From an uncultured Prevotella sp. (lineage in GTDB: Bacteria > Bacteroidota > Bacteroidia > Bacteroidales > Bacteroidaceae), in assembly GCA_900770515.1 (NCBI GenBank), contig CAAHDP010000255.1, positions 1 to 16,143 on the forward strand: 16,143 bases of DNA, written 5' to 3'. A model generated the notes under the pieces. The model did not search any database, had not been told where the DNA came from, and was given only the letters and a program-made list of their open reading frames with translations. The translations under genes and the position numbers were made by a program. Below are positions 1 through 8,892 of the stretch, one piece after another. Every line of letters starts with the position of its first letter. Positions within the stretch are counted from its first letter, which is position 1.

Positions 1-170
1 CGCAGGGGAGCGCCCTGGGTATTATGGCAATCAGCAAGACGCCCTGGAAGGGCAAAAGCTTTATGTTTTGTCTGGAGTTTTAAAGCTTTTGCCCTTACAG
101 GGCGACAGGTTTGCGTCCGTAATTACCCAGGGCGCTGCCCTGGGCTAGGAGCTTCTGCCCTTTCAGGGCG
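1..170. repeat. REP-like block of nested inverted repeats
   Basis: The block is a set of hairpins built around the words GCCCT and AGGGC. The inner pair, 40-63 and 81-104, matches at 23 of 24 positions. An outer pair, 9-21 and 124-136, is perfect over 13 bases. The right outer arm also folds on itself as CCCAGGGC-GCT-GCCCTGGG (126-144), and a further small hairpin GCCCT-TTC-AGGGC lies at 157-169. Such nested GC-rich palindromes between genes resemble REP/BIME elements, which in this phylum I recall as dispersed intergenic elements; that they are dispersed here is inferred. It lies just past the end of the minus-strand module and could stop or stabilise that transcript. The element probably continues beyond the left edge. 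Confidence 0.7.
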
Positions 171-193
171 TGTGGGGCAAAACTTGCGAAAGT

Positions 194-361
194 TCAGTAA
201 TTTAATAATTGCTTTGCAGAAACTTCTACTACCCCGCCATTTCCGTCACTAATGACCACAGGACGATTGTATAAAGCCTTTTCTACCAACATATCATGCT
301 GAGCTTCAACTAAACCTGATTCAACTTTGTTGAGAAAGCCCTCAATCTCACTTTCACTCAT
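194..361 (-). CDS. small 55-residue protein, putative antitoxin partner of the zeta-like kinase
   Basis: The frame reads ATG at 361-359 to TGA at 196-194 and gives 55 residues, starting MSESEIEGFLNKVESG and ending VEVSAKQLLNY. Its start lies inside the end of the kinase gene, overlapping by 8 bases (354-361), so the two are almost certainly translated from one mRNA. The first half is predicted helical and acidic; the second half has a short beta-like stretch RPVVISDGNGGVVEV. No known domain is recognised. Small proteins of this shape next to zeta-like kinases are plausible antitoxins, but here it follows the kinase rather than preceding it as epsilon does zeta. Coding is supported by the overlap and the sensible composition; the antitoxin role is inference. 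Confidence 0.7.
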   Translation of the reverse strand: MSESEIEGFLNKVESGLVEAQHDMLVEKALYNRPVVISDGNGGVVEVSAKQLLNY

Positions 362-926
362 AATCCTTAATTATTTTAAATTTAACAATATCCTTAATCT
401 TCGTTGGAAACTGTCTACCTCCGAAAGCAACACGTTCTCCTTTATTTAAACTGTTATCAAATAGAATCCAGATATCCACTTCTTTCATAAATATCTCAAA
501 AAGATTCTTAAGACCAGCCTTATACCTACGTTCAATTACAGGCGTAGGAATGTTATGCCCACCACTCGCTACTCTATCAGCTACACGTCTTTTTGCAAGC
601 TCTATACTATCCAGCCAAAAGAACAAGAGATGCACAACATACCCTTTTTCTTGTGCTCTGCGCACCAGATTAATATAAGATCTGGTTGCTAAAGTAGTTT
701 CTATGGAGAACGATTCACCCATTTCCAGCAAATCTTCTATTCTCCTAAGCATCAAACGCCCTGCTTCTATCGCTACTCCTTCAGGATTGAAAGGTGAGAG
801 ACCTTTTGCAATTTCGTCAGCATTAACAAATTCTTTAACGAGCAAAGACTTGGGAAGAATCGTCTTAGAAGCAGTCGTTTTGCCTGCTCCATTACAACCT
901 GCTATTATATATAAATGCTTAACCAT
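354..926 (-). CDS. zeta-toxin-like P-loop kinase (COG4185-type ATPase)
   Basis: 190 residues from the chosen start MVKHLYIIAG. It carries a Walker A motif GCNGAGKT (residues 10-17), the NADEIA motif (36-41) whose Asp37 corresponds to the catalytic Asp of zeta/PezT kinases, SIETTLA (74-80), and the RVADRVASGGHNIP block (116-127) followed by RRY, all typical of the zeta family. Family members phosphorylate UDP-N-acetylglucosamine or other small substrates; the substrate of the Bacteroidetes branch is not evident from sequence. An in-frame extension up to 1019 exists, but a consensus promoter lies within it (955-986), so 926 is the better start. The gene overlaps the following small gene by 8 bases. 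The visible motif residues are intact, so it is likely an active kinase. It is AT-rich with many ATA and AGA codons, unlike the glycosidase genes, consistent with horizontal acquisition. Confidence 0.85.
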   Translation of the reverse strand: MVKHLYIIAGCNGAGKTTASKTILPKSLLVKEFVNADEIAKGLSPFNPEGVAIEAGRLMLRRIEDLLEMGESFSIETTLATRSYINLVRRAQEKGYVVHLLFFWLDSIELAKRRVADRVASGGHNIPTPVIERRYKAGLKNLFEIFMKEVDIWILFDNSLNKGERVAFGGRQFPTKIKDIVKFKIIKDYE

Positions 927-954
927 TTGATTCACATTTAAATTCTTTTGGATG

Positions 955-986
955 CAAATATACTGCAAAATCTTGATAACGCCAAA
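955..986 (-). promoter_or_regulatory. Bacteroidetes-type promoter of the zeta-like kinase module
   Basis: On the minus strand, TTTG (986-983) and TATATTTG (962-955) are separated by 20 bases, matching the TTTG-N19-21-TAnnTTTG consensus. Transcription would start near 948, about 20 bases before the ATG at 926. This decides the start codon of the kinase. Confidence 0.75.
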
Positions 987-1029
987 TATTTGAATGAAAT
1001 TAACATCATTATTGGTCAAATAATACTAA

Positions 1030-1069
1030 ATTCCCCATCCTGCTTTCTCAAGCGGGCTGGGGGATTTTT
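1030..1069 (+). terminator. hairpin with T tract, rho-independent-terminator-like
   Basis: Arms 1030-1045 and 1050-1065 pair with one mismatch and two wobbles around a TCTC loop, followed by a T tract (1065-1069). It reads as a terminator on the plus strand, though no plus-strand gene precedes it. In the other direction the T tract is weak. It separates the kinase module from the ATPase remnant region. Confidence 0.5.
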
Positions 1070-1091
1070 CTTCAGTATATTCACCCGCACT

Positions 1092-1184
1092 TCACGGGAA
1101 ACAACAAGGGTCTATATGCCACGATGAACAGGTGGCGTATAGACCCTTGATTTCAGGCTCTCTTCCTATAATCTCTTGTGCCAT
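1092..1184 (-). pseudogene. N-terminal stump of an AAA-family ATPase
   Basis: Reading on the minus strand from ATG 1184-1182 gives MAQEIIGREPEIKGLY and then unrelated residues to a stop at 1094-1092, 30 codons in all. The opening IIGREPEI fits the N-terminus of Bacteroidetes ATPases of the ATPase_2 (PF01637)/DUF234 type, which begin with a similar IxGRxxEI stretch about 15 to 20 residues before the P-loop. The P-loop and everything after it are missing; the frame runs into the hairpin at 1106-1148. The stump faces away from the intact ATPase at 1408. The match is short, so the assignment is tentative. Confidence 0.4.
1106..1148. repeat. 17-bp inverted repeat
   Basis: Arms 1106-1122 and 1132-1148 pair along their full length with one G-T wobble, loop GATGAACAG. 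There is no T tract, so it does not look like a standard terminator. It lies where the homology of the ATPase stump stops. Confidence 0.75.
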
Positions 1185-1207
1185 AATGATAGGGAGGATA
1201 GTATTTA

Positions 1208-1252
1208 TTAGTCGTGGAAATGTGCGAAAAAACAATGGATTTCCACGACTAA
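1208..1252. repeat. 14-bp perfect inverted repeat upstream of the ATPase stump
   Basis: TTAGTCGTGGAAAT (1208-1221) and its exact complement (1239-1252) flank a 17-base loop. An alternative pairing joins 1226-1235 with 1263-1272. The repeat lies 24 bases upstream of the stump's ATG on the minus strand and 29 bases upstream of the TTTG element of the plus-strand promoter, so it could be an operator or an mRNA leader hairpin of the lost gene. Confidence 0.65.
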
Positions 1253-1280
1253 GAATTTTATGTTGTTTTTTCTTAAAATG

Positions 1281-1312
1281 TTTGTTTGGCTCAATTAAAA
1301 TGTGTACTTTTG
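1281..1312 (+). promoter_or_regulatory. consensus promoter of the DUF4143 ATPase
   Basis: TTTG (1281-1284) and TACTTTTG (1305-1312) are separated by exactly 20 bases. Transcription should start near 1319, inside the first palindrome of the operator-like array, leaving a leader of about 90 bases. Confidence 0.8.
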
Positions 1313-1393
1313 TCCAATCGATTGGATGAAATGAATATAAAACCATCCAACCGATTGGATAAAAATAAAGTAAAACCATCCATTTGATTGGAT
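1313..1393 (+). promoter_or_regulatory. three palindromes spaced 33 bp apart, operator-like
   Basis: TCCAATCGATTGGA (1313-1326) is a perfect palindrome. ATCCAACCGATTGGAT (1345-1360) has one mismatched pair, and ATCCATTTGATTGGAT (1378-1393) is a weaker version. Their centres lie at 1319.5, 1352.5 and 1385.5, exactly 33 bp apart, about three helical turns, and the spacers share AAAACC words. The first covers the predicted transcription start. This arrangement suggests cooperative binding of a dimeric repressor, or three small leader hairpins in the RNA. No known regulator is recognised for the site. Confidence 0.7.
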
Positions 1394-1407
1394 AAAAGGC
1401 GGTAAAT

Positions 1408-2667
1408 ATGGATAAATTACTATTGGAAAGAATCATGCTCGACAACCAGAAAGAGGTGGAAGCGCAGCAGGTTATAGCCAGAAATATTTCTTTCGAAGGT
1501 TTTGACCGATATGTTCTTGTAGGTATCCGAAGAGCAGGTAAATCTTATTTGCTCTATCAGCAGATGCAAAAACTTCTGAGCGAGGGGCATGGTTGGGACG
1601 AGATGCTTTATCTAAATTTTGAGGATGAGCGTTTAGAGGGATTCTCTACCCAGGATTTTAATCTCATATTGGAAGCTCATTTTGAGATGTACAACAAACG
1701 TCCTATGCTTTTCTTGGATGAGATTCAGAATATTCCTTCTTGGGAGAAGTTTGCTCGCAGATTGGCTGATAGCAAATACAAGGTTTTCATTACGGGAAGC
1801 AATGCCAAGATGCTCAGTTCTGATATTCTGACAACTTTGGGTGGTCGGTATCTTCCTGTTAATGTATATCCTTACAGCTTTGAGGAGTTCTTGGATGTTT
1901 GTCAAGTTCCTCATAACAAGTTGAGTCTGATTTCCACAGAGGGCAAGGCGAGGATGATGAATCGTCTGAATGACTATTTCCATCATGGTGGCTTCCCTGA
2001 GTGTGCTTTGATGAAAGTCAAGCGTGACTATCTGCTCAGTGTTTATCAAAAGATATATCTAAACGATGTTGTTGCAAGAAATAGCATCACGAATATCTTT
2101 GGTCTAAAGGTGATGATCAAGAAGATTGCAGAGAGTGTTAAGCAGCCTATTTCGTTTAGCAGGATAGCCAATATCGTATCAAGTACAGGTACCAAGCTTA
2201 GTACCACATCAGCGGTGAAATATATGGAATATATGGAGTCATCTTGGCTTATCACTAAGGTAACCAATATGGCAGCAAAGTTGGCTGATAAGGAGAGCAA
2301 TGCCAAGTTTTATTTTACTGATAATGGCATCTTGGATTTGTTTTTGATGGATGCAGATACGTCACTTTTGGAAAATCTTGTGGCTTTCAGCTTGATACGT
2401 AGATATGGCAGGGAAGATGCTGTGTTCTTTTATAATAAAGGTATAGAGGTTGACTTTTATATTCCTGAAGAAGAACTTGCCATTCAGGTCTCCTATTCCG
2501 TCAAAGATGAAGATACTCGAAAGAGAGAAGTGAAAGCATTGCTGGCTATAGAAAATGTGCTAGCATGTAGGCGTCGCTTGATAATTACTTATGATGAGGA
2601 AGATGCCTGGCAACTTTCTGCTGAGGGTATAGAGGTTATTCCTGTATGGAAATGGTTACTGAAATGA
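1408..2667 (+). CDS. AAA_14 / DUF4143 family ATPase
   Basis: 419 residues, the usual length of the family. The N-terminal AAA_14 domain has Walker A GIRRAGKS (39-46), Walker B MLFLDE (100-105) and a sensor-like ITGSNAKML (128-136). The C-terminal DUF4143 part contains HHGGFPE (192-198), IYLNDVVARN, a winged-helix-like stretch and a nuclease-fold-like end, EVDFYI (347-352) with AIQVSYSV; the Lys expected in an active PD-(D/E)XK nuclease is replaced, as is common in this family. Such ATPases are abundant and often mobile in Bacteroidales and their function is unknown. The start follows GGCGGTAAAT and lies behind a consensus promoter and phased palindromes. Codon use is AT-rich compared with the glycosidases downstream. 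The C-terminus VIPVWKWLLK is a normal family end, so the gene is complete. Confidence 0.9.
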   Translation: MDKLLLERIMLDNQKEVEAQQVIARNISFEGFDRYVLVGIRRAGKSYLLYQQMQKLLSEGHGWDEMLYLNFEDERLEGFSTQDFNLILEAHFEMYNKRPMLFLDEIQNIPSWEKFARRLADSKYKVFITGSNAKMLSSDILTTLGGRYLPVNVYPYSFEEFLDVCQVPHNKLSLISTEGKARMMNRLNDYFHHGGFPECALMKVKRDYLLSVYQKIYLNDVVARNSITNIFGLKVMIKKIAESVKQPISFSRIANIVSSTGTKLSTTSAVKYMEYMESSWLITKVTNMAAKLADKESNAKFYFTDNGILDLFLMDADTSLLENLVAFSLIRRYGREDAVFFYNKGIEVDFYIPEEELAIQVSYSVKDEDTRKREVKALLAIENVLACRRRLIITYDEEDAWQLSAEGIEVIPVWKWLLK

Positions 2668-2668
2668 G

Positions 2669-2797
2669 TTGTTGTTCCATGGCGCCGACTATGTATTCAT
2701 GGCAGACATGTGGAATCCGAAACATTTGAGCGACAGTCGTCATCTCTGGATACCTATTTCTTGGGAAAATGGTATGCCAGTGTTGAAAAAACAATAA
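2669..2797 (+). pseudogene. C-terminal stump of a GH43-like glycoside hydrolase
   Basis: Starting two bases after the ATPase stop, this frame reads LLFHGADYVFMADMWNP and continues with DSRHLWIPISWENGMPV to a TAA at 2795-2797, 43 codons in all. The pattern of Met-Gly/Ala-Asp-x-Trp-Asn-Pro, then Asp-Ser-Arg-x-x-Trp-(Leu/Ile)-Pro and an ENGxPVL stretch resembles the C-terminal part of the catalytic domain of galactan-active GH43 enzymes (GH43_24/34-like). A stop lies in frame at 2660-2662 and there is no start, so it is a remnant. It has the orientation of, and lies just before, the glycosidase operon, so it was probably part of that cluster before the ATPase region arrived. Confidence 0.6.
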
Positions 2798-2810
2798 AAA
2801 ATAAGGTCGC

Positions 2811-2844
2811 TTTGCTCGTTTCTAACTATTTTTGATTATATTTG
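2811..2844 (+). promoter_or_regulatory. promoter of the glycosidase operon
   Basis: TATATTTG (2837-2844) matches the -7 element; TTTG (2811-2814) lies 22 bases upstream, slightly wider than usual. Transcription would start near 2851, leaving a leader of about 115 bases. The leader contains ATATTTATGCC twice (2880-2890 and 2905-2915, 25 bp apart), a possible binding site or leader element. I see no other structure in 2798-2966. Confidence 0.55.
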
Positions 2845-2966
2845 CAAAATATTTGCAAGAATATCCATCGACTATCGGTATATTTATGCCATCTCATCAT
2901 GGACATATTTATGCCTTCAGATAAAATAAGAACAAACAAAAGTACAATAAACAATTACAACTATCT

Positions 2967-4238
2967 ATGAATTATATATATAGAACGATCATAATGGTAG
3001 TCTTGGCGGTAGTCCCATTCATGGGGGCAGATGCCAAGAAGAAAGTGGCGCAGCAGAGCGACCGCCAATATTGGTGCTCGCTTGCCTATAAGATGGCGCA
3101 GCCTGTGCTGGAAAACATGGCTAAGGGCGAGTTGCAGAAGAACATGCAGACTGAGTTCAGTCCTAGCTTCGACAACCGCAACAAGAAGGTGCTCTATATG
3201 GAGTGCTTCGGCAGACTGATGGCAGGTGTGGCTCCTTGGCTCACCCTTCCAGACGATGCTACTGCCGAGGGCAAGCAGCGCAAGCAGCTGCGTGAGTGGG
3301 CCTTGGCTTCCTACAAGAATGCCGTTGACCCTCAGAATCCTGACTATCTCTGCTGGGGTATCGGCGGTCAGAACCTGGTAGATGCAGCCTACATCGCCGA
3401 GAGCTTCCTCCGTGCTTACGATACACTCTGGAAACCATTGGACGAGGTGACCAAGCAGCGATACCTGAAGGAGTTTGCCAAGCTCCGCCACATTGATCCT
3501 CCTTATACCAACTGGCTGCTCTTCTCTTCTACCATCGAAAGCTTCATGGCGAAGGCGGGTGGCGATTTCGATGAATATCGCGTTAACTCAGCCTGCCGCA
3601 AGGTAGAGGAGTGGTATGTAGGTGATGGCTGGTATGCGGATGGTCCTTCGTTCGCATTCGATTACTACAGCAGCTATGTGTTCCATCCGATGTATCTGGA
3701 AACACTGCAGGCTATGGTAGATGCCAAGGTAAATTCCCGCCTCGACTATCAGAAGTATTATGATAGAGAGTTGAAGCGCTGCCAGAAGTACAGCATCATT
3801 CTCGAAAGATTCATCTCTCCGGAAGGTACCTTCCCAGCTTTCGGAAGAAGTATTCCTTACCGTATGGCTACCATGCAGCCGCTGGCTCTGATGGCTTGGT
3901 ATCAGAAGTTGCCTAAGGATTTGAGCAACGGACAGGTGCGTGCAGCGTTGACCAAGGTGCTCCATCGCATGTTCGACCAGGAGAACAACTTCAATGAGAA
4001 GGGATATCTTTCTATCGGTTTCTGCGGAAACAGCCAGAAGAACGTAGCCGACTGGTATACCAACAACGGTTCGCTCTACATGACCACGCTTGCCTTCATG
4101 CCTCTCGGCTTGCCTGCCGACCATCCGTTCTGGACAGATGCAGCACAGCCTTGGACTCAGGTGAAGGCATGGAACAATCAGCAGTTCCCTAAGGATCATC
4201 ACTGGAAGGATGATATTGTCACCAAGGACAAGTGGTAA
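2967..4238 (+). CDS. secreted DUF2264 family protein, probable GH154-like beta-glucuronidase
   Basis: 423 residues with a signal peptide (hydrophobic stretch 7-19, likely cut after ADA at 23). The mature part matches DUF2264, an (alpha/alpha)-barrel-type family of about 400 residues: typical stretches are MECFGRLMAGVAPWL, CWGIGGQNLVDAAYIAE, NWLLFSSTIE, DGWYADGPSFAFDYYSSYVFHP and FGRSIPYR. To my knowledge the family contains the CAZy GH154 exo-beta-glucuronidase described from Bacteroides arabinogalactan loci; I did not confirm this. It would remove glucuronic acid caps in the periplasm. It is the first gene of the operon behind the promoter at 2811-2844 and ends 44 bases before the GH105 gene. 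The neighbour GH105 also acts on uronic acid ends, which supports the reading. The family call is firm; the substrate is inferred. Confidence 0.8.
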   Translation: MNYIYRTIIMVVLAVVPFMGADAKKKVAQQSDRQYWCSLAYKMAQPVLENMAKGELQKNMQTEFSPSFDNRNKKVLYMECFGRLMAGVAPWLTLPDDATAEGKQRKQLREWALASYKNAVDPQNPDYLCWGIGGQNLVDAAYIAESFLRAYDTLWKPLDEVTKQRYLKEFAKLRHIDPPYTNWLLFSSTIESFMAKAGGDFDEYRVNSACRKVEEWYVGDGWYADGPSFAFDYYSSYVFHPMYLETLQAMVDAKVNSRLDYQKYYDRELKRCQKYSIILERFISPEGTFPAFGRSIPYRMATMQPLALMAWYQKLPKDLSNGQVRAALTKVLHRMFDQENNFNEKGYLSIGFCGNSQKNVADWYTNNGSLYMTTLAFMPLGLPADHPFWTDAAQPWTQVKAWNNQQFPKDHHWKDDIVTKDKW

Positions 4239-4246
4239 TTTTTTTT

Positions 4247-4274
4247 AGTTAAGAGTTTATAGTTAAGAGTTTAT
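4247..4274 (+). repeat. 14-bp tandem repeat, two copies
   Basis: AGTTAAGAGTTTAT occurs twice head to tail (4247-4260, 4261-4274), followed by a partial AG, in the 44-base gap between the DUF2264 and GH105 genes. An eight-T run (4239-4246) precedes it. Repeats of this wording recur between genes in Bacteroidales as far as I recall. A role in translation or slippage is possible but unproven. Confidence 0.75.
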
Positions 4275-4282
4275 AGGTTATC

Positions 4283-5488
4283 ATGCGCAAGATATTGATG
4301 ATGTTGGCAGCTGCAGCCTTGGCTTTGCCTTTGAATGCAGCGCAGCCAGCCAAGAAGACCGCCAAGGTCAAGAAACAGAATAAGAAGGAAGTGAAGGCTT
4401 CCAAAAAGTGGGACCACGAACAGGTGGTAGCACTCATCACAAAGGTGAATAACTACTGGCAGGCTAACAACAAACCTGAGGTGCGTGCCTTCTGGGACAA
4501 TGCCGCTTATCATACCGGCAACATGGAGGTATATAAGATGCTGAAGGACCAGAAGATGCTGGATTACACCATCCGTTGGGCTGAGCATAATGACTGGACG
4601 GGTGCTACAGAGGCTAATCCAGCCAAGTGGAAGTACAAGCCATACGGCGAGGGCAAGCAGCACGTACTCTTCGGCGACTGGCAGATCTGCTTCCAGACCT
4701 ACATCGACCTCTATAACATCGAGGCTGCCAAGGGCAATGCCGCTGCATCAGAATACATGGTGAAGCGTGCCAAGGAAGTGATGCACTATGAGGCTTATTC
4801 TCAGCCAACAGACTACTGGTGGTGGAGCGATGCCCTCTACATGGTGATGCCAGTGATGACCAAGATGTATAAGCTGACCGGTGATACCAAGTATCTCGAC
4901 AAGCTTTACGACAACCTCCTCACCACCGACGAGATTATGCTCGACAAGGAGACCAATCTCTACTTCCGTGATGGCAAGTACGTTTATCCAAAGCACAAGA
5001 GTGCCAATGGAAAGAAAGACTTCTGGGCACGTGGTGATGGCTGGGTTCTCGCAGGCTTGGCAAAGGTGCTGCAGGATATGCCGAAAGACTACAAGCACTA
5101 TCAGTTCTTCGCAGATAAGTTCCAGAAGTTGGCGAAGGCTGTGGCTGAGATTCAGCAGCCAGAGGGCTATTGGACCCGTTCGATGATGGATCCTGAACAT
5201 GCACCAGGACCGGAGACCAGCGGTACAGCCTTCTTCACCTACGGTATGCTTTGGGGCGTAAACAATGGTTATCTCAACAAGAAAGAATATAAGAAGGTGA
5301 TAGACCGAGCATGGACTTACCTGACAGAGACAGCCGTACAGGCAGACGGCAAGGTGGGCTATGTGCAGCCTATCGGCGAGCGAGCTATCCCAGGACAGAC
5401 CGTGGATGCCAATTCTCAGGCAAACTTCGGTGTGGGAGCCATGCTTCTCACCGCATGTGAATATGACAAATATTTAAATTCAAAATAA
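4283..5488 (+). CDS. GH105 (GH88-related) unsaturated uronyl hydrolase
   Basis: 401 residues with a signal peptide (MRKILMMLAAAALALPLNA, cut near 19) and a lysine-rich linker up to about 42. The rest is an (alpha/alpha)6 barrel of the GH88/GH105 type. Asp132 in FGDWQ and Asp183 in WWWSDALYM are the likely catalytic pair; FWARGDGWVLAGL (247-259) and GPETSGTAFFTYGM (309-322) are family motifs. The family removes 4,5-unsaturated glucuronic or galacturonic acid left by polysaccharide lyases, from rhamnogalacturonan or from arabinogalactan. Which one applies cannot be read from sequence. It lies 44 bases after the DUF2264 gene and ends 6 bases before the GH2 gene, so it is part of one operon. No good ribosome binding site is visible, normal for this phylum. 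Confidence 0.88.
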   Translation: MRKILMMLAAAALALPLNAAQPAKKTAKVKKQNKKEVKASKKWDHEQVVALITKVNNYWQANNKPEVRAFWDNAAYHTGNMEVYKMLKDQKMLDYTIRWAEHNDWTGATEANPAKWKYKPYGEGKQHVLFGDWQICFQTYIDLYNIEAAKGNAAASEYMVKRAKEVMHYEAYSQPTDYWWWSDALYMVMPVMTKMYKLTGDTKYLDKLYDNLLTTDEIMLDKETNLYFRDGKYVYPKHKSANGKKDFWARGDGWVLAGLAKVLQDMPKDYKHYQFFADKFQKLAKAVAEIQQPEGYWTRSMMDPEHAPGPETSGTAFFTYGMLWGVNNGYLNKKEYKKVIDRAWTYLTETAVQADGKVGYVQPIGERAIPGQTVDANSQANFGVGAMLLTACEYDKYLNSK

Positions 5489-8731
<3,243 letters not shown>

Positions 8732-8746
8732 TAGAAAAACAGGCAT

Positions 8747-8762
8747 TTGGACAAAAGTCCAA
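8747..8762 (+). other. small hairpin after the GH2 gene
   Basis: TTGGAC-AAAA-GTCCAA forms a 6-bp stem 15 bases after the GH2 stop and just before the stronger terminator at 8774-8805. It may protect the 3' end of the operon mRNA; it has no T tract of its own. Confidence 0.45.
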
Positions 8763-8773
8763 TATATTTAAAC

Positions 8774-8805
8774 AAAAAATCCACCTCATTTGGGGTGGAT
8801 TTTTT
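8774..8805 (+). terminator. rho-independent terminator of the glycosidase operon
   Basis: A-rich arm AAAAAATCCACCTC (8774-8787) pairs with GGGGTGGATTTTTT (8792-8805) over 14 bp with one wobble; the loop is ATTT and the T tract is part of the stem. It closes the DUF2264-GH105-GH2 unit and abuts the GH51 promoter. Confidence 0.85.
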
Positions 8806-8806
8806 G

Positions 8807-8814
8807 TATCTTTG
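8807..8814 (+). promoter_or_regulatory. -7 element of the GH51 promoter
   Basis: TATCTTTG followed by CAACCG matches the TAnnTTTG element and starts one base after the T tract of the terminator. The -33 region would lie inside the terminator stem; the nearest TTTG (8789-8792) is only 14 bases away, so no good -33 element is present. The leader to the ATG at 8893 is about 70 bases. Confidence 0.6.
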
Positions 8815-8892
8815 CAACCGTAAATCTATATATGATAAACGAATCAATATAGAAAAGAAAATTTCAACCTAAAAAAGACAATAACGAACAAT

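Noticed and set aside
927..1019. N-terminal extension of the zeta-like kinase by 31 residues
   Set aside because: A consensus promoter lies inside it at 955-986, and the extension does not resemble the family; the P-loop normally begins about ten residues after the start.
1132..1329. 65-residue plus-strand reading frame before the ATPase
   Set aside because: It starts inside a hairpin, runs through the inverted repeat and promoter, and shows no domain.
1313..1393. CRISPR array
   Set aside because: Only three short palindromes with similar rather than unique spacers, placed at a promoter; no cas genes nearby.
1092..1445. 117-residue minus-strand reading frame across the palindrome array
   Set aside because: Its repeated Ile-x-Trp-Met-Val words come from translating the palindromes, and it overlaps the ATPase promoter and start; only the last 30 codons are kept, as a stump.
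4220..4246. terminator between the DUF2264 and GH105 genes
   Set aside because: There is a T8 run, but only a 4-bp ACCA/TGGT stem precedes it, too weak to stop transcription.
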